A stretch of DNA of 64,000 bases from an uncultured SAR86 cluster bacterium (GTDB taxonomy: Bacteria > Pseudomonadota > Gammaproteobacteria > Magnimaribacterales > AG-339-G14). Position numbers and translations under genes: made by a program. Shown one piece after another: positions 47,129-55,957 of the stretch. The number at the start of each line of letters is the position of its first letter. Positions within the stretch are counted from its first letter, which is position 1. Location: assembly GCA_902635045.1 (NCBI GenBank), contig CACPMT010000002.1:47993-111992 (forward strand), written 5' to 3'. Under the pieces are notes generated by a model. It was given only the letters and a program-made list of their open reading frames with translations. It was not told the origin of the DNA and made no database searches.

Positions 47129-48103
47129 TTATCTCCTCAGGAGTTTTGTAGAATCAAATACTTTATCTAGTTCTTTTTTTGATTTAGTTGCACAAGCCTT
47201 TGCCACAATATCTTTTGTCAGGTGAGGTGCAAACATATTTATAAATTCAAAAAGGTGACTTCTCAAATAAGTGCCTCTTCTGAATCCCATATAAGTCGTA
47301 CCAGAGTCAAATAGATGGTTAGCATTGATAGCTACTAAATCACTATCTTCTTTTTCATTAAAAGCCATGCTTGCAATGATTCCAACTCCGGTTCCCATTT
47401 TTACGTAAGTTTTAATAACATCTGCATCCGTGGCAGTAAAAACAACGTTTGCCTTTAACCCTCTTTCAAAAAAAGCTCTATCTAAATCATTACTTCCCGT
47501 AAAGCCAAATACATAAGTAACGATTGGAAAATTTGCAAGATCTTTAAGTTTAATTTTGGGTAACTTTGTAAGGGGGTGACCTTTTGGGACAATAACACTC
47601 CTAGACCATTTATAACACGGCATCTTAATTAGGTTTTCACCCTTTTCATTAGTTTCTGTCCACAATGCTATATCAACTTCTCCTCTAGCAGCCATTTCAA
47701 CAGACTCATCTGGAGTGCATTGATGCATTTGAAAGTGAACATTGGGATATTTCTTAACAAATTTATCTACTACTTTGGGTAATGTAAATTTTGCTTGAGT
47801 ATGTGTTGTTGCAATACTGAGAGTTCCATAATCTTCATCTGAGAATTCTGTTGCTGCGTGCTTTATTCCGTCCACCAAAGCAAGAATTTCTTCTATTTGA
47901 GTTAATATTTTCTCTCCAACAGGAGTGACGCTTACAAGATGTTTCCCTGATCTTTCAAAAAGTTCTATTCCTAGCTCTTCTTCAAGTAATTTTATTTGTT
48001 TGCTTATTCCGGGTTGAGAAGTATACAAAATCTTAGAGGCTTGTGAGACGTTCAAATTGCTTCTAGCTACCTCTCTTACATAAACTAATTGTTGAAACTT
48101 CAT
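47129..48103 (-). CDS. cysB: CysB, LysR-type regulator of sulfur assimilation
   Basis: A LysR-family transcription factor, 324 residues, full length for CysB. The helix-turn-helix is near residues 17-45 (NVSQASKILYTSQPGISKQI). The co-inducer domain has the CysB hallmarks TTHTQAKFTLP, YVFGFTGSNDLD and FTATDADVIKTYVKMG; in E. coli it binds N-acetylserine. Unusually it leads directly (2 bp) into thrH-prpB-prpC-prpD on the same strand. It is divergent from lexA across 116 bp. Confidence 0.94.
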   Translation of the reverse strand: MKFQQLVYVREVARSNLNVSQASKILYTSQPGISKQIKLLEEELGIELFERSGKHLVSVTPVGEKILTQIEEILALVDGIKHAATEFSDEDYGTLSIATTHTQAKFTLPKVVDKFVKKYPNVHFQMHQCTPDESVEMAARGEVDIALWTETNEKGENLIKMPCYKWSRSVIVPKGHPLTKLPKIKLKDLANFPIVTYVFGFTGSNDLDRAFFERGLKANVVFTATDADVIKTYVKMGTGVGIIASMAFNEKEDSDLVAINANHLFDSGTTYMGFRRGTYLRSHLFEFINMFAPHLTKDIVAKACATKSKKELDKVFDSTKLLRR

Positions 48104-48183
48104 AATTACTTATTTCTTAATGGCATATAAAATATTATTTTTAAACACTTTTTACAATATAGCAATACAAAAATAAATGAAAG

Positions 48184-48217
48184 TGGAAAAAAAATTAAAT
48201 ACTGTATATAATTACAG
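48184..48217 (+). promoter_or_regulatory. lexA promoter with SOS box overlapping the -10
   Basis: A perfect SOS box, CTGT-N8-ACAG, lies at 48202-48217. Inside it is a consensus -10, TATAAT (48207-48212). A -35-like TGGAAA (48184-48189) stands 17 bp upstream of the -10. The lexA ATG begins at 48220, 2 bp after the box, so transcription would begin at or next to the start codon. LexA bound here would block RNA polymerase, giving autoregulation. Confidence 0.88.
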
Positions 48218-48219
48218 TT

Positions 48220-48822
48220 ATGAATGACTTAACAACAAGACAATCTGAAATTTTTGAATTCATTAAGAAAGAAATTGAATTTAATGGATATCCTCCTACT
48301 AGGTCAGAGATAGCTAAAGTTTTTGGATTTAAATCTCCTAATGCAGCTGAAGATCATCTAAAAGCTCTCAAGAAAAAAGGTGTCCTTAATATTGTTTCAG
48401 GTGCCTCCAGAGGTATTTCTATCGTCAAAGAAGACTTAGGTATACCTGTCATTGGCTTAGTCAGTGCCGGTGGTCCCATTCTCGCTCAAGAAAATATAGA
48501 GAAAAGAATTCCTTCCACACAAAACATTTTATCTCATGGGGTAGACTTTTACTTGCGAGTGAAAGGTGACAGCATGATAGAAGCAGGAATTTTGGAAAAT
48601 GACTTGATTGCAGTAAACAAAAAGGCTCAGATAAAGAAAGGCTCAATCGTTATTGCAAGAATAAATGATGAGGTAACGGTTAAAACCTTGAAAAGCATTT
48701 CTTCAGATTTAGTTGTACTTCAACCAGAAAACTCAAATTATTCAAATATCGAAGTCAACCCAAAAAAAGAAAACTTGTCTTTCGAAGGCACTTGCGTGGG
48801 ACTATTAAGAGATTTTTGCTAA
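48220..48822 (+). CDS. lexA: LexA repressor
   Basis: The SOS-response repressor and self-cleaving protease, 200 residues. The winged helix covers residues 1-70 (TRQSEIFEFIKK; SPNAAEDHLKALKKKGV). The autocleavage bond is Ala83-Gly84 in VSAGGPIL. The catalytic dyad is Ser118 (KGDSMIEAGI) and Lys155 (VTVKTL). The N-terminus aligns with E. coli LexA residue by residue, so the ATG directly after the SOS box is the real start and leaves no room for a ribosome-binding site. It converges on topA with a 4-bp overlap. Confidence 0.96.
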   Translation: MNDLTTRQSEIFEFIKKEIEFNGYPPTRSEIAKVFGFKSPNAAEDHLKALKKKGVLNIVSGASRGISIVKEDLGIPVIGLVSAGGPILAQENIEKRIPSTQNILSHGVDFYLRVKGDSMIEAGILENDLIAVNKKAQIKKGSIVIARINDEVTVKTLKSISSDLVVLQPENSNYSNIEVNPKKENLSFEGTCVGLLRDFC

Positions 48823-51392
48823 AGAACTTTAAAGTTGTCTATTGCTAAAGCTTTTTTTATGAGAGAGTGCTGTTCCTCTTCCTCTAATTTATAAAAGTCA
48901 TTTGGACATTCAATTTCTTCGTCTCCACATTTTATAAACTTTACGAACTTGAAAGCTTTACCAGGTTTTCTAATCTTAATACCTATGGGTTTATTGGATT
49001 TTGGATGAAATCCTAAAATTCTTAAACTTTTTAAAACAAAAGCTCTTGTTTCTTTATTTTCGTAATCCATTTCATGTGGATCGTAATATGAAACTTTAGG
49101 ATTTTTTGGTTTATCCTCAGGAGGTAATTTAGTTGCCTTGTTAAATCCATCAAATTCAGTATATTCCCCAAATCTTCCATTTTTTAACATTACTGGTATG
49201 CCACTATTTGTCTCGGTAAATAAAATATGCTCGCCTGAATCTCGCTCAATTAATTCAACAGCTCTATTTAAGCCGATGTCTAACAAATTTTCATCTTCGT
49301 CTGGCGAACCAAATATTTTTTTTTCTTCTTTCATAGTCCAAACGCAAGGGCCGTTTATACTAATATCTGCAAAGACCATATCTTGATATTCCGGATGTGT
49401 GCCAATTTCCTTTGGAAGGGCTTGATATGTTTCCCATTCAATATTGAATTCAAAAGGTTTTTTTGTCCATTTACATTCAGAACAACCAACAAAATAACCC
49501 CAAGCTCCGGATTTTAGACTCAATTCAGAAGAACACTTTGGACAATCTCTTCTTATTTCTCCATTCTTAGTTTTGGGAAAAATTACGTTATACAATTCTT
49601 TATTCAATAAATCCAAAACCTGTCTTGTTTTAAATTCATCCTTATTGCTAATTTCAATATCATTAATTTTCCTATTCAGATAGCTCTGAAGATCTTCCCA
49701 AAATTTATCTAATACTTCTTTCCAATTCAAATTACCCGATGCAATTTCGTCAAGATTATTCTCCATTTCTGCTGTGAAGCGTGTTTCAATAAAAAAATCT
49801 TTAAAAATTGATTTCAAATAAGACGTTAAAATTCTTCCTAAATCCGATGGAGCAATAGATTTTGCGCCATAAGCATATTTTTTATCTCTAAGACCTTTTA
49901 CAGTTGAAGCATAAGTCGATGGTCTGCCTATACCCTCTTCTTCCATTCTTTTTATCAAGGAAGCTTCTGAATATCTATTGGGAGGAAGAGTAAATTTCTG
50001 TTCAGTGCTTTCTGAAATAAAATCTAAAGTCTCGTTCTCGACTAATTCTTCTGGAAATTGAATATCACTGTCCTTATCCTCTTTTGTTAAAACTTCAAAT
50101 CCTAAAAATAAATTTTTTCTCGAAGCAGCTCTGAATAAATATTTACCATCTTTTGAAGAAATTGAGAGATTTTTCCTTTCATATTTTGAATTAACCATTT
50201 GGCTAGCTACCGTTCTATTCCAGATCAACTCGTATAGTTTCTGTTCATCTTGACTAAGATTCAAATCTTTTGGTTTATTAGAAATATTTGTTGGTCTAAT
50301 AGCTTCATGAGCTTCTTGAGAATTTTGAACTTTGGATTTATAGACTCTAACTTGTTCTGATAGGAAGGTTTCATCAAACTCATTTTTTATTAGATTTCTT
50401 ATTTCTTCTAATGGAGGTGGTCCTGGTTTTTCTTCACTAAAAGGTTCTCCCGTATTTGGGGATGTGCTTATAGAAATTCCATCAGTTCTTAAGTAAGTAA
50501 TTAATCCTCCTTCATAAAGATTTTGAGCACTTCTCATTGTCCTGTCTGCTGTAAATCCCAAAGAGCTTGCAGCTGACATTTGAAGTGTAGAAGTTCGAAA
50601 AGGAGCTTTCGGAGAACTAGTCTGGGGTTTTGTCTCAATTTTTGACACAAAAAAAGATGTTTTTCTTATTTCATCTATGGCTTCGTTAACTAATTTTTCA
50701 TGGTTCAAAGGTTCTTTAGTTAAATTAGCTCCGTTTGCTTCAATTAAATCTGCGTCGAGCTCTAAATCATTAAATTTAAATTTAGCTTTTATTGGCCAAT
50801 ATTCCTCTGCTATGTGTGCATCTCTTTCATCTTCTCTTTCACAAATAATTCTCAAGGAAGGAGATTGAACTCTTCCAGCCGATTTTGCCCTTGAAACATG
50901 TCGCCAAAGAAAAGGAGAAACTTTAAATCCTATTAAGTGATCTAAGATTCTTCTTGTCAAATAAGCATCAACTAAATTTTGATCTATTTCTCTAGGATTT
51001 TCGACCGCACTTTTAATTGCAGAAGAAGTAATTTCATTAAACGTAATCCTTTTAGTGACTAATGTTTCTAAAAGTTTTTTATTTTTAAAATCATCTTTCA
51101 AATGCCAAGCAATTGCTTCGCCTTCTCTATCTGGATCAGTGGCAAGATAAACGCAATCAACTTCTTTGCATAATTTTCTTAATTCCTTAATAGTTTTTTT
51201 TCCTTTTTGTGTTTCTTTCCATTTTAAGTCTGTCCAATCATCTGGATTAACTGCAGTTTCTTCATCTGGTAGATCTCTTATGTGACCCAAACAAGCTTCT
51301 ACTCTCCATTCATCTTTTGGAAAATTTTTATTAAGAAATCCTGTTATTTTTGTAGCTTTCGCTCCGGATTCAACAATGACTAAATTTTTCAT
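48819..51392 (-). CDS. topA: DNA topoisomerase I
   Basis: A type IA topoisomerase that relaxes negative supercoils, 857 residues. The Toprim domain is at the N-terminus (IVESGAKATKITGFL; LATDPDREGEAIAWHL). The active-site Tyr is in GLITYLRTDGISIS, and ENEGIGRPSTYA-like residues occur as EEEGIGRPSTYASTV. One clear Cys4 zinc element is present (CPKCSSEL...VGCSECKW), fewer than the three of E. coli TopA. Two to three Lys-rich C-terminal repeats (GRFGEYTEF; GKAFKFVKFIKCG) follow. lexA-topA proximity is also seen in Pseudomonas. Confidence 0.95.
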   Translation of the reverse strand: MKNLVIVESGAKATKITGFLNKNFPKDEWRVEACLGHIRDLPDEETAVNPDDWTDLKWKETQKGKKTIKELRKLCKEVDCVYLATDPDREGEAIAWHLKDDFKNKKLLETLVTKRITFNEITSSAIKSAVENPREIDQNLVDAYLTRRILDHLIGFKVSPFLWRHVSRAKSAGRVQSPSLRIICEREDERDAHIAEEYWPIKAKFKFNDLELDADLIEANGANLTKEPLNHEKLVNEAIDEIRKTSFFVSKIETKPQTSSPKAPFRTSTLQMSAASSLGFTADRTMRSAQNLYEGGLITYLRTDGISISTSPNTGEPFSEEKPGPPPLEEIRNLIKNEFDETFLSEQVRVYKSKVQNSQEAHEAIRPTNISNKPKDLNLSQDEQKLYELIWNRTVASQMVNSKYERKNLSISSKDGKYLFRAASRKNLFLGFEVLTKEDKDSDIQFPEELVENETLDFISESTEQKFTLPPNRYSEASLIKRMEEEGIGRPSTYASTVKGLRDKKYAYGAKSIAPSDLGRILTSYLKSIFKDFFIETRFTAEMENNLDEIASGNLNWKEVLDKFWEDLQSYLNRKINDIEISNKDEFKTRQVLDLLNKELYNVIFPKTKNGEIRRDCPKCSSELSLKSGAWGYFVGCSECKWTKKPFEFNIEWETYQALPKEIGTHPEYQDMVFADISINGPCVWTMKEEKKIFGSPDEDENLLDIGLNRAVELIERDSGEHILFTETNSGIPVMLKNGRFGEYTEFDGFNKATKLPPEDKPKNPKVSYYDPHEMDYENKETRAFVLKSLRILGFHPKSNKPIGIKIRKPGKAFKFVKFIKCGDEEIECPNDFYKLEEEEQHSLIKKALAIDNFKVL

Positions 51393-51426
51393 CTCTTTTT
51401 AATATCTGATAATTTAGATGAATTTG

Positions 51427-52437
51427 TCAAGTAGAAGAGACATCTAGACAATCTTGAAGAAGACTGTTTCCTTTAAAAACAAATCCAGAATATAGTTGGA
51501 TTAAATCTGCCTTTAAAGAAAATCTTTTAATTGCATCTTCTTTAGTCATCAAGCCTCCAGAAGATATAATTACTGCTTTATCATTGACAATTGATCTAAC
51601 AAACTTAAGAGACTCTTCTGACTTTTGTCTCAGAGGCTTCCCACTAACACCCCCAGGCAAATTATAATCATGATCTAAAGAAGTATTGGTTAATATGAAA
51701 CCATCAACACCACTTGCGAGGCTATACAAAATAATTTTTTCTAAGTTATTTAATGACTCATCGGGTGAAATTTTTACTACGATTGGTTTATATTTAGAAA
51801 AGCCCTTAGAGATTTGGTCTCTTTTATTGGTAATTTCGTCTATTAATTTATTGAAGTAATCACCTGAAGATAGTTTTCGTAAATCATTTGTGTTTGGGGA
51901 GGAGATATTAACTGCATAATAATCAGCAACATCTTTGAAATAATCTAACAAATGCAAATAATCTTCATGAGCTCTTTCATTGCTGATTTCTTTTCCTTTT
52001 CCAATACTAACCCCTAAAACGCCAGAAAAGTTTTTTTTATTCTTTTCAATATTTTCTAAGGCTTTTACGGAGCCAACATTGTTAAAGCCCAAAGAATTAA
52101 TAATTGTTTCTTCATTATTGAATCTGTGAATCCTTGGTTTTGGATTTCCAGACTGAGGCTTTAAAGTTATAGTCCCGACTTCAACAAATCCAAACCCTAA
52201 TTTTCCCAGAACGTGAAAATAATTTGCATTTTTGTCTAATCCACCTGCAACTCCAACTTTATTAGGAAAATCTAAACCAAAATACTTATTTATTTTGTTT
52301 TCCCTTGTAGCTGAAGAAAAAAGTACGTTTATAAGATGTAATTTATAAATAATTTTTAAGCCTGTCAGAGAGATTTTATTACTAAATTCAGGAGGAAGCT
52401 TTTGAGAAAATTTAAGTACGAAGTTATTAAAACTCAA
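51427..52437 (-). CDS. pyrD: Dihydroorotate dehydrogenase (quinone), class 2
   Basis: A membrane-associated flavoenzyme of pyrimidine synthesis, 336 residues. An N-terminal amphipathic helical region (residues 1-45) is typical of class 2 enzymes that use ubiquinone. NKVGVAGGLDKNANYFHVLGKLGFGFVEVG binds FMN (key part GVAGGLDKN), and the catalytic Ser is in VNISSPNTNDLRKL. The start is TTG with GGATAG upstream. It lies 9 bp after the Wza-like gene. Confidence 0.94.
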   Translation of the reverse strand: MSFNNFVLKFSQKLPPEFSNKISLTGLKIIYKLHLINVLFSSATRENKINKYFGLDFPNKVGVAGGLDKNANYFHVLGKLGFGFVEVGTITLKPQSGNPKPRIHRFNNEETIINSLGFNNVGSVKALENIEKNKKNFSGVLGVSIGKGKEISNERAHEDYLHLLDYFKDVADYYAVNISSPNTNDLRKLSSGDYFNKLIDEITNKRDQISKGFSKYKPIVVKISPDESLNNLEKIILYSLASGVDGFILTNTSLDHDYNLPGGVSGKPLRQKSEESLKFVRSIVNDKAVIISSGGLMTKEDAIKRFSLKADLIQLYSGFVFKGNSLLQDCLDVSST

Positions 52438-52446
52438 TTAACTATC

Positions 52447-54297
52447 CTAATCGCTAAGAGCATCTATAGCAGCTAATGTTTGAACTAAGTTAGAAAATAT
52501 TGGGAGTATTGCATTCCAAAAAGCTAGATTTGATAACTCTGTTGTATCTTGAGGAACTACAATTACAGTACCTGGAAGAAGCTTTGAATCAGAAAACCAA
52601 CTTCTTGATGGTTTAGTTGCTTGCCCATTTGGAAGTAGATAAAAAATATTATTTTTATCTGCTCCATCCCTTAAACCTCCAGCAAGATTTAGATAGTCGT
52701 TAAAACTCAAATTTTCAGAAAATACATAAGAACTTGGAGATAATACCTCCCCGGAAACAGTAATTGTAGATTTTTTTTTGGGCATAATTATTCTATCTTG
52801 ATCTCTAAGTAATATATCTAGAGCTAAATTTTCATTTTTCATATCTTCCAAATTAAACGAAGTAACAACTCTTCCTAGAGGTCTTGCTTCTTTTAATTGT
52901 TCTACAATATTACCTATAAGTCTGATTGCTAAGTCTGGGCTACTAACTTGAGAAAATGAACCCGTCTGAATGGCTCTTGCTATACCTTTTTCTAAATCAT
53001 CTGCAGCTCTTAAAAGCCCATCTTTCTCTCTTTTTGCAACTGATGCTCTTAAAAAGATACCTGCATCAATATATGCCTCAGTCGTATATCCGCCTGCCCT
53101 ATTAATTAAGTTAGAAAGGGTTTCGTCTTCTTTTAGGTAGTATTTTCCAGGGTTAACAAATGCTCCTTCTAGTGTCACACTTTCTCTTCTAGATTTATTT
53201 GCATCAACAGAGACAGACGGTAACCGATCTATAAAAATTGAATCTCCCGCCATCAAAGGGAATTTATTTAAATCTTCACTAGACATCTCTTTTACAAAAA
53301 TTTCATTATTTATTGATTGTCTAGTCAAAGTGATTTTTGTTTTATCTGCAAGAGGCTTAAATCCGGAGGCAAAAACTATTAAATCGTTAAAGGTTTCATT
53401 TTCTTTTAGTTCAAATATTGCTTCATTATTAACTTCTCCAAAAATCTTTACTTGTTTTTCAATAGGATTTATCAACAAGACATCTCCAGATTGAATCTTT
53501 AAGTTTGCAGAAGAGTTGCCTCTTATAAATAAATCGTAAAGATCTAAAGTTCCTATTACCTTGTTTGATCTTTTTAATGATATGTTTCTCAAAGATCCTG
53601 AATTATTTGGACCGCCAGACTCGAATAAAGCAGTCGAAATTGAAGACAAAGCGTTTAAATTATAACTACCCGGCTTCATTGACTGACCTACGACAAAAAT
53701 TTGTATTTGTCTCAACCTCAATAAAGAAATAGAAGCCTCTGTTCCTATCAACGAAGCTTCAACAATTCTATTCAACTCGTCTTGTGCTTTTTGATAAGTT
53801 AAGCCGGCAAAATTAAGGTTACCTAATTCTCTAGTAAAAAAATTTCCTTCTCTGTCTATTTTTACTTTCCTAGATGCTTGCAAAGAGCCTGAAAAATTTA
53901 TTCTTAGTTCGTCTCCTGGACCTAAAATATAGTCTGCCGGTGCCGACTCCACCGATAAAGATCTTGTTTTTTTATAATTCTTAAATAAATCGTATCCAAA
54001 AGGTCTTGGAATCAATGATCCGTATCTATCATAATCTTTTTGTAAAAGATCGTATTTATCTAAATCATCTTTTTCTTCTTCAGTAGCTTCTTCTTCTTCC
54101 TCATCTTCAAGTAAAATAGACTCACCTTGTTCAATTTGAGGCAAATCAAAACCAGAACTATTTATTCTTTGAAGAACTGAATTTCTTACAGATTCAGGCA
54201 ACATATCTAGCTGCTCCTGATATTGAGAAAAGTCTTGAGAAACTGCCAAAAACGATCCTAACAGCAGTATTATTAAATAGTTTATTAATTTAATCAT
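52447..54297 (-). CDS. Wza-like polysaccharide export protein with SLBB domains
   Basis: A 616-residue exported protein. The signal peptide (residues 1-20, LIILLLGSFLAVS) is followed by an acidic segment (EDEEEEEATEEEKDD, about 65-80). A Poly_export domain follows (SAPADYILGPGDELRINFSG), then several SLBB domains (VFVVGQSMKPGSYNL-like IFVVGQSMKPGSYNL; VTLEGAFVNPGKYYL; ITVSGEVLSPSSYVF). Such proteins form the outer-membrane pore for capsule or exopolysaccharide. There is no lipobox Cys after the signal, unlike Wza. No polysaccharide synthesis genes adjoin it. It overlaps nadK by 8 bp. Confidence 0.83.
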   Translation of the reverse strand: MIKLINYLIILLLGSFLAVSQDFSQYQEQLDMLPESVRNSVLQRINSSGFDLPQIEQGESILLEDEEEEEATEEEKDDLDKYDLLQKDYDRYGSLIPRPFGYDLFKNYKKTRSLSVESAPADYILGPGDELRINFSGSLQASRKVKIDREGNFFTRELGNLNFAGLTYQKAQDELNRIVEASLIGTEASISLLRLRQIQIFVVGQSMKPGSYNLNALSSISTALFESGGPNNSGSLRNISLKRSNKVIGTLDLYDLFIRGNSSANLKIQSGDVLLINPIEKQVKIFGEVNNEAIFELKENETFNDLIVFASGFKPLADKTKITLTRQSINNEIFVKEMSSEDLNKFPLMAGDSIFIDRLPSVSVDANKSRRESVTLEGAFVNPGKYYLKEDETLSNLINRAGGYTTEAYIDAGIFLRASVAKREKDGLLRAADDLEKGIARAIQTGSFSQVSSPDLAIRLIGNIVEQLKEARPLGRVVTSFNLEDMKNENLALDILLRDQDRIIMPKKKSTITVSGEVLSPSSYVFSENLSFNDYLNLAGGLRDGADKNNIFYLLPNGQATKPSRSWFSDSKLLPGTVIVVPQDTTELSNLAFWNAILPIFSNLVQTLAAIDALSD

Positions 54298-55135
54298 GAA
54301 TATTTACTAAAGGATTTCCCCAGGATAATTTAGTTCTACAAGCCTCGAAATAATCATAGTTTAACGGATGAATCAGCTCATAGGATAGATCCTGCTGAGA
54401 AATGATGATCCTAAGGCTCTCTTCAATTTCATCATCAGTGTATCCATCTATAACAATTGATGCATTATTTTTATCAGCTATTTTTATAGTTAATTCGTCA
54501 TCAGACGGCACTATCATTGGATTAGAAGAAGCGCTTTGTGAAAACATTGGCATTATTGCAAATACAGGCAAAGTGGGATGAATTATAGGTCCTCCACCGG
54601 AAAAACAGTATCCTGTTGATCCTGTTGCAGAGCTTATTATGACGCCATCTGATTTATGATTTGAGACTAATTTATTCCCTAAATAAATTGAAAAACTCAT
54701 CATTTGGGCTACTTTTCCGGAATGAAAAACAACTTCATTGACTGCGATTTTTTTATCATTTGTACTTAAAGAAACTTCTAGTAGAGGCCTTTTTTCTCCG
54801 ACATATTCGCCATTAAATATTTTTGGGAGCTCCTCTGTTATTGAGTTTGAGTTAATGTCGGTTAAGAATCCTAATTTACCTATATTTATTCCAAGAAAAG
54901 GAATTTCTAAAGTAAGAAGTTTCCGTATGGTACTAATAATAGTTCCATCTCCCCCAATTACTAATATTAATTGTGAGTTTTTATCAACTTCTTTTGCTAG
55001 ATTGTCATCAGCTACTGAAAGAACATCTAAAACTTCTACAGAACAATCTTGACAAGTCCTCTGACAGATTTCTAAAGCATTTTCAAATTTTCTAGAGACA
55101 GTATGAACAATTGTTATTTTTGATATTTTACTCAT
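54290..55135 (-). CDS. nadK: NAD kinase
   Basis: This enzyme phosphorylates NAD to NADP, 281 residues. The GGDGT motif is in VIGGDGTIISTIRKL, NxE-type residues are in KIAVNEVVFHSG, and the glycine-rich block is VIISSATGSTGYCFSGGGPIIHP (key part ATGSTGY). It overlaps the Wza-like gene by 8 bp and follows the transporter gene by 24 bp. Confidence 0.94.
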   Translation of the reverse strand: MSKISKITIVHTVSRKFENALEICQRTCQDCSVEVLDVLSVADDNLAKEVDKNSQLILVIGGDGTIISTIRKLLTLEIPFLGINIGKLGFLTDINSNSITEELPKIFNGEYVGEKRPLLEVSLSTNDKKIAVNEVVFHSGKVAQMMSFSIYLGNKLVSNHKSDGVIISSATGSTGYCFSGGGPIIHPTLPVFAIMPMFSQSASSNPMIVPSDDELTIKIADKNNASIVIDGYTDDEIEESLRIIISQQDLSYELIHPLNYDYFEACRTKLSWGNPLVNIHD

Positions 55136-55159
55136 TTCCTATTAAAAATTTCCTTATTA

Positions 55160-55879
55160 TTAATCATTTCTTACATCTTTGACTAGATAAATAAAAATTG
55201 TATCTATTAAAGCAATGAATATTTTGAAAATATATTTTGTTAAAGCTATTCCAAAAGCTACTACGAATGATAATTCTCCAGCCAAAACCCATACAAATGT
55301 ATAAATAAAGGTATCAAGAGCCTGAGACGAGAGAGTTGAAACATTATTTCTTAGCCATAAATATTTTCCTTGCGTAATTGTTTTTAATTTGTGGAATAGC
55401 CAGACATCAAATGTTTGACTTATTAAATATGCGCTTAATGAACCAATTACAAAAATTGGTGAATATAATGCAAGTGTTGATATAGCTTCATGAACTTCAT
55501 TTGATGATTTTGCAATTTCTGAAGGTAAGTAATAAGTACTCAAAACTAATGTCAACATTACAACTACATTAGCTATGGCGCCTAAAATGACTGCCTCATT
55601 TGCAGCTGACCTGCCATATTTTTCGTTGATTAAATCAGTCGCAAAATAAATGCCAGAATACATTATGGCGCCCATACTAACTGTGAAAGTGTATCCAAAG
55701 ACAGTTAAATCGCTAACCTTTCCGCCTTGAAGATTTCCAAGAACAATTCCTAAAATAACTGCAATGAATAGTCCATTTTTTCCAAAAAAATAAAATAAAG
55801 AAACAACTATTAATAAGTCGTAAAATACTGTAACTACCCAAAGCCATTCGGGATTATTTAAGAAAAATTCTAAGCTCAT
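55160..55879 (-). CDS. Queuosine precursor transporter (YhhQ/VUT family)
   Basis: A 239-residue inner-membrane protein with about six helices. The family core is visible: YSGIYFATDLINEKYGR in the second quarter, SQTFDVWLFHKLK in the middle, and LRNNVSTLSSQALDTFIYTFV. YhhQ imports 7-cyano-/7-aminomethyl-7-deazaguanine for queuosine synthesis in E. coli; the substrate here is inferred by family. Confidence 0.87.
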   Translation of the reverse strand: MSLEFFLNNPEWLWVVTVFYDLLIVVSLFYFFGKNGLFIAVILGIVLGNLQGGKVSDLTVFGYTFTVSMGAIMYSGIYFATDLINEKYGRSAANEAVILGAIANVVVMLTLVLSTYYLPSEIAKSSNEVHEAISTLALYSPIFVIGSLSAYLISQTFDVWLFHKLKTITQGKYLWLRNNVSTLSSQALDTFIYTFVWVLAGELSFVVAFGIALTKYIFKIFIALIDTIFIYLVKDVRND

Positions 55880-55957
55880 TTCTATTTAAAATCTTGATTT
55901 ATAAAATACCCCAGATTAAGCTAATATCCTATTTATTATTTAAATTAAGAGGTTTAT

